Source: Diogma glabrata
Taxonomy: Eukaryota > Arthropoda > Insecta > Diptera > Cylindrotomidae
Reading direction: 5' to 3'
Assembly (NCBI GenBank): GCA_963693315.1
Contig: OY856188.1
Location: 218,073,396 to 218,137,395 of the forward strand
DNA: 64,000 bases
The position numbers were made by a program, and so were the translations under genes. This document shows positions 49,075-59,594 of the stretch, one piece after another. Numbering within the stretch: the stretch's first letter is position 1; each line of letters opens with the position of its first letter. The notes below the pieces were generated by a model. That model was not told the DNA's origin and ran no database searches. It was given only the letters and a program-made list of their open reading frames with translations.

Positions 49075-49552
49075 TATAGAATAGTAGATTCTTGTATGAG
49101 CTTAGAATGAAGGTAATTCTTCACGAGGATGAAGTTTCCCGAAACGAGCGTAGCGAGTGGAGGGAATCATCCGAGTGAAGAATTGCCATCATCCTAAAAG
49201 AATACAAGATGCTATTTTTTCCACGACTGTAAAATATTTCGTTTAATTTCCAGTTTTCATGCAAAAATTTGTATCGCCATATTGAAATAAATGCATTAAA
49301 GATAGCGAAAAACAAAACAAAACAGAACAAGTTTGTTGTTTATTTTATATTTCATATATGTATTGTTCTTGTTTTAACCTGTTTATATTATACTATACCA
49401 ACAAATGAAGTTTTTAATATGTTAGGGGAATATTTAATAAACTATAGAACTGTTAAAGAATTTTAATCAAATTCACTATTTGTGGAATGAATACAATTAC
49501 AATGGAAGACATACGCATGGAAAGCATATATTCTTTAGTAGTCGTGGATAAA
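49075..49552. repeat. Interspersed repeat, copy B
   Basis: The same repeat as copy A in the same orientation, about 483 bp further on. Its hairpin (49112-49187) carries an extra ~33 bases, including CGAAACGAGCGTAGCGAGTG, in the loop. It ends in the same AGTCGTGGATAAA box (49540-49552), while the inner box is TTTTCCACGACT. Divergence between the copies is visible throughout. Confidence 0.75.
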
Positions 49553-49981
49553 ATCCATTCTTTTAATTTCCTGATCTAGTGATCGAACCAAATATTAGTA
49601 ACTTGGCCAAGAAACGTTACAATATATTTTGTTGTTGTATTTATTTCCAAGGGATGGTATTACTTTTACTGATATGCTTCTCTTGCTATGAAAATATTTG
49701 TCGGGCTAGTTCTTGCTAACCCAAACCCAAAACAAATTTTCTATTTAAATCAAATATTGTCGTGCGCAGTTTTGGTTTAGGAGGAGAATTATGCCATGGA
49801 AGTTGATGGTTGAAGATATTAGTGGTGGCGATATAAAGTAGAAATTTCATTCTAAGATATTTTAAATACCCGTTAGAAACTATTGTTTAACTCCATAAAT
49901 TTGTTGGATACTGTTAAATGAGTAAAATATTTCCATAAGTATCAAAACAGACAAAACACTAGGTACTAAAAAGACTCTATA

Positions 49982-50038
49982 TGTTGCTGTGATACGTACT
50001 GTAATTCATACTACAAAACACGTTTTGTTAAAAAAAAC
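49982..50038 (+). mobile_element. Tiny 3'-end copy of the LINE family at 62.3 kb
   Basis: TGTTGCTGTGATACGTACTG, then TAATTCATACTACAAAACAC and a TTTTGTTAAAAAAA tail closely follow the last bases of the LINE ending at 63157 (TGTTGTTGTGACACAT...ACACAACACATTTTATTAAA). Only the 3' end is present, followed by a short A-run. Confidence 0.6.
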
Positions 50039-51013
50039 ATCGGAAAATAGTTGTACCATGAAACCTATACTATGTATGACATCTTTTTGAAAAATATTTT
50101 CAACATCATTTAACCTGTTTTCCATCACTATCATTTTCAAATAATCTTAAGCTGTAAAAGAACTCCAGTCTGTTTAAATAATATTTCAATTTAACTAATT
50201 TAAAAACTCCAACCTACACTATCCTTTCGTAAATTAGAAAACTATTCATAAATTCAAATAACTTTTTCTTTTCTAATAAACAAACAATGTCAAAATAATT
50301 TTAAATAAACAAGCAAAAAATATCAACTAAATTTCCAATTATTTATATCCATAAAACATGATTTTCTTTATCAACAACAAAAATATAAATAAATAATAAA
50401 ATTACAAAGAAATTCAATTTATATTTCAAATAAATTCAAACAACAATAAAATGATGTTTCTTAGAAATTAATTTTTTTTTCTTATATCTATTTTCCTAAG
50501 ATAATTTACAATTTTCTAAGAGATATTAAAATACGATCAACGAAAAATTTTATTTAAAATTTAATTTTAAAATTAAAAGAAAACTTTGAAAATTAACATC
50601 GAAATATTTGTCAATATAAATTAGCTTTAAGCCAATTTTGTCTGTTATTTTATAAAATTTATATATTATCTCAGTGTTGTTTCTGTTGTCGAAAAAGTAA
50701 AGCAAAAACATTAATTTTAAAATCTCATGTGTCTAACATAACAGAAATACTTTGACCTCTGGTGTTGTTTATAATTCAAAAATGGAATTGGAAGTAAAGT
50801 AGTTTTATGTAAAATAACAAAATTTTGCTCCTTTTAACCTTATTAGTATAAATTAGATAGGTAGGTAGGCTTCTATATTATTTTGTTTGTATGTATTTAT
50901 TACATGTACAGCAGAAAATGTATTTAGTAATTTACAAGAAAATCTGATTTCTTGTATTTATATGTTTCATGTTTTTAATTTAGTTTCTATTTAACTTTAT
51001 TTTAAGGATCATA

Positions 51014-51027
51014 ATGTCACGTGACAT
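51014..51027. promoter_or_regulatory. Palindromic E-box candidate ATGTCACGTGACAT
   Basis: A perfect 14-base palindrome containing GTCACGTGAC, the core preferred by MiT/TFE, USF and related bHLH-zip factors (the CLEAR-type site). It is in intron sequence that is otherwise very A+T-rich. It is only a sequence match; no other evidence of function. Confidence 0.25.
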
Positions 51028-54000
51028 AGTAGGAGTGCCAGTTTTAACAAAAAAACAACTACCTTATTTAGACGTCATGAGTATTAAAAAAAATTTTATG
51101 TTTTAAATTATTTGTTAACAACATAACTTCCCCCATTTAACGCCAACTTAAATCTTATACCTTCAAAAAACTAAAAGTTAGTAAAATAATCACAATAATC
51201 ATATAGAACAAACGTATAATAAAAAAATAAACAGAAAGTTTCACAAAGTTCCGGGTTCCGCCCAAACACGCACCTAAGCATGTATTTCAATTTTGCTTTA
51301 TCTATATCCCTTATTTTTGAGTTCTCTCATCATTAGATGGATTGAATACAAGACCTTCTAATTTAAAAGGTAAGTCAAACTAGTTGACTTACACAAAATG
51401 TAAAATAAAATAAAAAATTGTAATCAGTGAGGGTGAACTGATATTTTTCTTTGATAATGATGGTGATACGCCTTCTTTAAAAACATTGAAATCATCATGA
51501 TCTTGCTTTTGATGGAAATCAAACTTAACAAAAAGTCACGTGAGACTTTTCATGACAAATTATTATTTATTTTTAATTCTTGCGTTTTGAGAAAAATGAT
51601 GTTTTCATTTTGTTTTTTATATTTTTTTTTAGTTACAATGCTGTTAATAATATGTAAAATGAGTGGTGTTGTGTAGCTTGAAGCATGTATTAAAAATGTA
51701 TTAAATAAAACAAACACGATAATAAATGTTTATAAGAATGAAAGTGAGATATCATTAATTTTTGAAAATGCAACACGGTTTTTAGTTAATTGAACATAAT
51801 TTCCTTATCAAAATCTATTTTTATTACTATTCCCACATGACAAACCTTTCGTTCTACAAAACAATCGAGATTCAATGACAAAATTCAAATCTGTTTATTT
51901 TTATTCTTATTTCAACTTCCATTTACGTTAACCAAAAAAAAAACGAATAGAATTACATAGAAACAACAAAATCTAGAAAGGTTTATGATGAGATAGAAAC
52001 CACTTTCATTTCAAAACCAACAAATAAAAATGTTCAAAATTGGTGATCAACGCCTTAAAATGACCTATAAACTGCTTTTGGCTCATTGCTTTCTTTTAAT
52101 ATAACTTTTATTATTATTTTTATTATCCAGAAAATAATAATAATAAAAAAAACAGGAAATTTCCATGAAAATGTCGTAATGATGAAATGAAATAGATACA
52201 AAACAAAATAAAAAAGGAAAAGAAAAACAAGAACAAAAACAAAAACTAAGTGTGAGAGAGTTATTACGAGTAAATGTTGCAAATAAAAAATAAATAAAAA
52301 GGATAATCTTGATAGATAATAAAAGATAATTTTGTCGAAATTACTTTTGATAACAGGAAAGAGAAAAGTTTTTTTTTATTTTTTAACTTTTAAACTTTCA
52401 ATAAGTAATTTTAGGTTGACTGTTGTAATTGTTTGAAAATTTTCTGCTTTCCGTTATTTAATTTAATATGACACCTCGTTAAAACTCAAAATTGCTTATG
52501 TTGTTAGATTTCTTTGTTTATGGCATTTTTTGACAACAGAACGTGATATTTAGAAATCAGTTTTTTAAAGTTTTAAGTTTCTCTTAGTTTTTTTTTCTGA
52601 ACTTAAAAGATTGGTAGGCTGTTGGTAACAAACTTATTATTAGAAAAAATCAAAATCATAAATTTGCTATTGAACAAAAATAGAAGGAAATTCTTAGATC
52701 TGTTTTTTGTAGCAAATCGTAAACAGTTGACATTGCTAGGGCTCCTGAGTGTCAATTCCTGAGTATCAAAGAAATGTCAATTTCGAAAATGTGTACACTT
52801 TAACGCAAAAGATACAAATCCATAAGAAACGAATTTTACCATGCATACCAGAAGTATTCGGCAAGCCATCCGATCACTAGAAACAAGTTATGCTTTGGAA
52901 AGTGAGGAAAAGGGTTCCCGTCTAAATCGAAGCGTGTGGGTGATTCTTAAGAACTAAGAATCATGTATGTATTATTTTCAGCCAATTCTTGTAATTTATT
53001 TTGTATATGCCATTAATTTTTTATTTACATCTTAACACATGAAACCCAAAATACTTTCTGGCTCAACCAATATTTATAGATGTCTGGCTTAAATTTTAAC
53101 TATTTTCAAATCATCAAAAATGTTGAATAAATACATTTCCTTAGATTGAGTCATGCCAAGAAATCAATACATCGATTTCAATTTATAAACTTTAAACCAT
53201 TTTCGACCAGACAAGCACTTATGGCTATTATTTTTTTCCCGTCGATTTTTTTATGTTTTATTTAAAACAAAATTGGATTTTGTTTTGAAACCAAAAATAA
53301 AATTTAAAAAAAAACTGAGATAAAATTTATATAAATATCTTAAAAGACAAAAGCTGTGTATATCTTTTATATATAGAGTAATAGAGCAAATAGAAAGAAC
53401 AACCAAAAAACTATAGAAAAAACATAGAACTTTACATGTAAAACCAAACAAAGAAGACAAGACGCGAATTTTTAGATTTGGAAAAACTTTGTATATATAT
53501 TTTGGTTTTACTTCTTATCAGTCTGTTTGTACAATATATATACAATTCAGAGGAGAAATTTTCTATAAAACAAAAATAACAGACAAATAACCTCTAATCT
53601 GGCAGATGCATGTTGGAATGAGCATTAAAACGTTTTAAAGTTCGTATTCTTTCCAACAAAACAATTACGTAAATTGCTTTTTATATTTTAGAAAAAGAAA
53701 AAAGTTTTATATGAAAACTTTAATGTCGAAACTCGCAAGTGATGGAATTTTTTTTAACTTATTCTTAAAACAAACGAAAACAAAAAAAAATCGTGAATGC
53801 AAAAGCAAACGTTGTAAAGGATTTAATAATAAGAACAATAGTATGTTTAGAATAATAATAGTAATTTTCCAACTTCCGCCAGATGTGGGTGATTTCCTTT
53901 TATTCAAAAAAAAAATATATTTTTCAATCAACCCTTTTTTTATACAAAACATATTTTTTCATCATTCAACTGTCAATCAAACAAGAATTAAAAATACCAA

Positions 54001-54165
54001 ATCTGAAACCTCTTATGCTATGTTATCCTTTTTATATGTAATAATTATACTGTCGTTTGAATTTTGATTTATGGTAAATTAAGGCACGTGGCTTATTCAG
54101 TATAAAAGCGAATTAAATCATATTGAAAAACAATCATTTATGTTGTATTTTTTGTTTATTTACAG

Positions 54166-54242
54166 CATCCGTACCCTTCAGAGGACCAGAAAAAACAATT
54201 AGCACAAGATACAGGATTAACAATACTTCAAGTAAATAATTG
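54166..54242 (+). CDS. hth: homothorax exon: TALE loop, helix 2 and most of helix 3
   Basis: A 77-nt internal exon between TTTACAG and the donor GTGAGT. It encodes [20 protein letters not shown] then LQVNN, and the first two bases (TG) of the Trp codon. It contains the three-residue loop extension Pro-Tyr-Pro that defines TALE homeodomains and contacts Hox partners, then helix 2 and the start of the recognition helix including the invariant Asn-Asn-Trp. It joins the exon at 2609-2757 in frame. The next exon must begin by completing Trp and continue FINARRR; it is not in the window. Because 77 is not a multiple of three, skipping this exon would shift the frame and remove the homeodomain. A TA array starts only ~22 nt past the donor. 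I am very sure of the assignment. Confidence 0.98.
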
Positions 54243-54263
54243 GTGAGTTGAGATGATAAATTT

Positions 54264-55049
<786 letters not shown>

Positions 55050-56715
55050 TTGTATTTACGTTGTAATTAAGAAGATCATTCGGTTTCAAAACATCTTCCC
55101 AAAATAAATCAAAACTGTAAACATACTAAGTAGCTGTATGCTTAACCCATAAATGAAAATTTTAATATTTTTTTTACGTCTTAAGTCATAAAAATCTCTT
55201 ATAAATGTTAATTTTTTTGAAAATTTGTTAATTATTGTCGCGTCGCGTATATGAAAATAAACCAAAATAATAAAATTTGCTCATCAAAAATATTTATTGG
55301 GTGATATGTCTTAGGTCAAAAGACACAACAAACAGTAAGAATAAAAGTCAGCTCATAAAGTTGTAATATTTTATTATTATTTTATAAATTTCCTATTTTA
55401 TGATTTTGACTTTAATTAAGAGTTGGTATTTATTTATTACATCATCATCGTCATTGTTGCAAACATTTTGAACCATATACAAAAAGAAGAAGTCACACTT
55501 TCATACAGAAAACATATGTTAACCTTTTTCCTATTCCTGCTAATAATCTACATAAATAACATTAAAAACAAATTTTATTAGTAACTTGCTATTACCGAAA
55601 ATTATTTATGTACAATTTTATTCATTTTCTTTTGGGTTGTGTGAAAAGAAACAAAGTTAAAATAATTTTTGATGTTGTTCGGAAACATAAAATTACATAT
55701 ATGATAAATCTTGGAAATTTAAAGAAGAACTTGTGACACCTGCCAACGCCTTTTCATTTTATATTAAAATTTATTGTCTATTATTATTATTATTATTTTC
55801 TAGTTCGTTCTTTTGTGTTTGAAAAAAAATTTCAAATACAAAATATGCTCATGTACAATGTACATATGATAACAACATCAATGAATGCACGTTGAAGGTA
55901 ATTTGACAACTTTTTGTTGGAAAATGATAATAATACTATAAGTAACAAAGGTTCCGTTTTAGAATTGAAGGAAACGGTTCATATGGAGAACAATATAAAG
56001 CGCTTTTACTAAATGAAGTTAAACATGTATTTCCCAGGAATTTATTATATCTGTTTCCACTGGTTATCTATGGTTAAAAATAAATGATTTCGCTCAATCT
56101 TTCTTTTCAAACCATGTTACGGCATATAGCAATCAGCGGTTCAAGCAGTATAGCATATTTTCCTTGGACAATGATTATGTTTTTAAAATATATACTTTCC
56201 AGAGCTACTTGGTCTCTGAAACAACAAAAAAGCTTGTTGGTCTAAGGTCTTATCTATATCAGCCAGTCGATGTTGGTGAGGATGAAGAAAAATCTAAGGT
56301 TTTAAGTAATTCGAAAGGAGCACATATCTATCTAATAAACTAATAACAGTACCACTGCGTAATTAGTAAACGTTGATTGAGTTCATCTGAAGTACGAGTT
56401 TATGATAACTAAACATTTCTATTGTCACCAATATGTATTGTCTGTTTTGGTTGGCGTTAAATTGTGGTTATGATATCACACTACACACGCTAAACTTTTT
56501 TATGTTTTTATGGCTCAAATATCTGAAATAATCTTTACTAGTAATACTATCTTCTCTTAAACTTACATAAGTTTACAAATTTTGATCTTTTTTTGTCTCT
56601 TTAAATAAAACCTAACTTTTCTTATAGATTTTGAGCAGTTGAACTCGAATATCATATTCATTTTCTTAGATTTGCTCTTGCTTTTGAGGCATTTCTAAAA
56701 AAACAATTTTTCGGT
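55050..56715. other. Intronic stretch, no gene seen
   Basis: Non-coding by eye, including an AT-rich stretch with (ATT)n near 55780. Somewhat less A+T-rich text at 55960-56340 could be an old repeat but I recognise nothing. Confidence 0.65.
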
Positions 56716-56719
56716 GAAA

Positions 56720-57110
56720 AAAATGTTATTCCGGTTTTTGGATCTCACATTTAACAAAACAAACAAATTAAATATATTAACGAAACGAGTGCATAGTAAA
56801 TACGGTAACAAATATTTTGAGCTTTATTTTGTAAAAATACGTCAAGAATTCTGGAAGTTACACTCGAAAAAATTGAAAAAAACGAAAAATTCGTTTTGTT
56901 TAAATTTTTCCATATTCAACGCAATAATGTTTGAACAAAATTTGTTTAATTTCTTGGAACCTATAGTAAATTCAATTCCTTTTCTTTTAAAAAACACAAA
57001 TCTTGGTGCAGTTCGCACCAAGTTATTCATGTTTTCCCAAAAAAAACAACAAAACTCAAAATTTGGAAAAAAATATTTTGCCAAGAATAATTTAAACTCC
57101 GCAACTTTCC
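56720..57110 (+). repeat. Left arm of a large inverted repeat (unknown family)
   Basis: Matches the reverse complement of 57905-58296 over most of its length, with shared blocks ACAAACAAATTAAA, AGTGCATAGTAAATA, TTTTGTAAAAAT, CCATATTCAACGC, TTATTCATGTTTTCC and AACAAAACTCAAAATTTGG. A small perfect palindrome CTTGGTGC-AGTTC-GCACCAAG lies at 57002-57022. The 167-codon frame over it is Lys/Asn/Phe-rich and not conserved in the other arm, so I do not call a gene. Confidence 0.8.
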
Positions 57111-57904
57111 GCAACAATCATTTATATATGAGTATGTGTTATATAGACTTTTTAATTAAAACTGTGAGCGTTTTTGAGTTTTTTATTATTTCATCCCTGT
57201 TTATGTGGCACAAATAGAAGAGAAAAGACTTCGATTTGTACCACATCGTAAATAATATTTTATAAGTTCAGTCGTTATGTAACAACAGTTAGAAATTATT
57301 TTAAAATACTAAAGTGTGAAGAAGTTTCAAGTGTAAAAATAGTCCAAATTCATACTGCTGAACAAATCACATCATATATAAGAACAGCACATCTTCATTA
57401 CTTCAGCAAATAATTGAATGAAAATAAATCGTAGATGTCGAATAACAGTTATGTCAACTTAACACTTTCAATGTGGTTCAATACGGAGAAAATGTTAAAT
57501 TTAACGTTTTAACGTTCTGTTACGACCAGGCACAAGAAAAGCACAAGAGCTTTATCAAGAAAAAAAATAAAATTTGTCTGTGTATTTTGAATTAGTGAAT
57601 GGAAAGAAATTTTTTGCCGCGTGGAGATTTGGTGTTGAGTTTAATCAATTTTTTGTCAAAAATATCATTGATTTAAATTTTGATATATTTTAACAAATAA
57701 TTTGGTTTTTTAGTTATAAAATAGAGCTAACAAATGCTTTCTGTTGTTTCAAATTTCGATTTCAGGACCATACCGACAATTACCTATCAGGCCACAAATA
57801 TCTTGACCATATTACATCTAATAGAAGAGTTGGTTGAAATAAGGAAAACTCAAAATAACTCGTTGTTTTAATTCGTAAATCTATATAACAATTTATATAT
57901 AAAT

Positions 57905-58296
57905 CAAATATGTTGCAGAATTTAAATTATTCTAAGTAAAAATTTTTTTTTCCAAATTTTGAGTTTTGTTTTTTTTTAAGGAAAACATGAATAACTTGGT
58001 GTAAATTGCACCAAAATTTGAAATTTTTAATTTAAAGGAAAAGGAATTTAATTAAATATAAGCTCCAAGAAATAAAAAAAGTTTTTGTTAAAAATGGCGT
58101 TGAATATGGAAAAAACGCGGGGAATTTTTTTAAAGTGTTGGCTCCCAGAATCCTTGATGGATTTTTACAAAACATAGCTAAAGCATATTTGTGAGTATAT
58201 TTACTATGCACTTGTTTCCTAAACATGTTTAATTTGTTTGTTTTGTTTGATTTGTTTGTCACATATTTTATCCGAAAATTGGAATAACGGTTTTCC
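57905..58296 (-). repeat. Right arm of the large inverted repeat
   Basis: Reverse-complement partner of 56720-57110, separated by about 0.8 kb of A+T-rich sequence. The arms have diverged by many substitutions and small gaps, so they are either two old insertions in opposite orientation or one old fold-back element. Confidence 0.8.
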
Positions 58297-58299
58297 ACG

Positions 58300-59520
58300 A
58301 ATATCTCAAAAACAAGAGCTAACCTAAGTAAATTAATATGATATTCGTGATCACAGTATGTGTTTGCTGAAACAATAAACCTTGACTTATTTTTAAATGA
58401 TCTGGTTCCAGTAAATCTATTCAACTTACCCATCATTTGTAATTTACGGGCCAAGGCCAAGGCCTAAGCTTTAAAACGTAAACAGTTGCATGCTTTTATA
58501 GATTTTTTTCCTAATTATTTTACATAAACTAGGTAGGAAACCTTATTTTACAAAAATTATAATTTGTTAGAGCGTAGCCTGTTGGGGGGTAGGAAGAGAG
58601 CAGACCAGTGGACGATAACTAGTGAAAAGAATCGTTTGTCATTCGGGCCGCTTGAAATAACGTTCTCTCTATCCCTTCAAAAGCGGGGAATATTGGGCAG
58701 AAAATGCTAGCCTTTGGCTTTCTCAGCCAGCTTATATTATTTCGCGTTTATGGATTTAGTCGTTTCATTGAATTATTAACTTTGTTATGTTTAGTTTTGT
58801 ATTTTACCAATGACAATATTTTTGTGTTTTTGATTGCATTGTATAACCTTTTGGTTTTTCTTATATATTTTTTATCTTTATTATTATTTCTTTATAGCGA
58901 TTGGAGCACGTATTTTAGTTTTTTACAAGAATTGGATGACTTATTTGTCTTTTTTAGTGTTAGTGTTGCTCTGATATATATATGCAAATCGCTTAGCCGA
59001 CGCAGTTTACTCTTTGTACTATTATTTTGCCGAAATACCATTCATTTTTTAGTGATTGCACAACAACTTATACTTTACCTCTTTATACTGTATCCTTGAC
59101 GATATGCAATTTCTTTATAAGAGTCCCTTAACAATTTGCTATCTTACTTTTTATACTGTTATTTAATTAGTCTCTCGTTTAGGTGAAACATGTAGGTTTT
59201 AATTCTTACCTTGTGAACTTGTTAATTTTTCAATCTTTTAGAGGAATCGGAATACTTAATTTGATCTTGAACTCGTCCAAAGATACTTTTATCTCAGGAT
59301 TTCCCCTATAATGTTTGCTCTACTGTTGCTCGTCTTTTTCCCTATAAGTTCTGAATTCGGAACTTCGACCGAAAAGTTAAAAAAAAAATTTATTGTTCTT
59401 AATTAAATTATTTCTTAAATCATAAGAGCTCCAACAAGTTTTGTTGGTTTGTTGCTCACACTAATGGAGAACACTTATTCTTGTAGTGGTTAAGTGATCA
59501 TTTTGTACCTTTATTTTATA
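58300..59520. other. Intronic stretch, hydrophobic 131-codon frame not called
   Basis: 58704-59099 (+) reads as a mostly hydrophobic 131-residue frame (Leu/Phe/Ile/Val) preceded by a more G+C-rich stretch (58570-58700). T-rich DNA gives such frames by chance, and I see no domain. The G+C-rich stretch looks like the edge of an unidentified repeat. Confidence 0.5.
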
Positions 59521-59592
59521 GCCTGACTAGCTTAGTTGGTAGAGCATGAGACTCTTTATCTCTGGGTTTGGATTCGATACTCTACTCATCAA
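59521..59592 (+). pseudogene. tRNA-Lys(CUU)-like pseudogene or SINE head
   Basis: GCCTGACTAGCTTAGTTGGT with AGAGCATGAGACTCTTTATC closely resembles tRNA-Lys(CUU) through the D arm and anticodon arm. The stem TGAGA/TCTCT encloses CTCTTTA, whose middle bases CTT are the anticodon. The T arm keeps a weak B box (GGATTCGATAC, 59570-59580) but its stem and the acceptor stem no longer pair. It is a dead tRNA copy or the head of a tRNA-Lys SINE. Confidence 0.75.
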
Positions 59593-59594
59593 CA

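Larger units (their letters stand above)
49560..54120. other. Intronic stretch before the 77-nt exon, no gene seen
   Basis: A+T-rich DNA with a LINE-end relic near 50.0 kb and a CACGTG palindrome near 51.0 kb. The 118-codon frame at 53711-54067 has no recognisable domain. The pyrimidine tract and TTTATTTACAG acceptor precede the exon at 54166. Confidence 0.65.
2758..54165 (+). other. hth: Giant hth intron splitting the homeodomain (51,408 nt)
   Basis: Phase-0 intron bounded by a GTAAGC donor and a TTTATTTACAG acceptor. It falls between the codon for Thr at the end of helix 1 (HLT) and the His that precedes the PYP loop, a position I recall as shared with vertebrate MEIS genes. It holds nearly all the transposable elements described here. 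No host exon was recognised inside it; regulatory elements are expected in such a gene but cannot be picked out by eye. Confidence 0.93.

Noticed and set aside
56714..57217. 167-codon frame in the left arm of the inverted repeat
   Set aside because: The matching arm at 57905-58296 does not keep the frame, and no domain is visible.
58704..59099. 131-residue very hydrophobic frame resembling a membrane protein
   Set aside because: T-rich sequence yields Leu/Phe/Ile/Val runs by chance; no family resemblance, no splice or start context.
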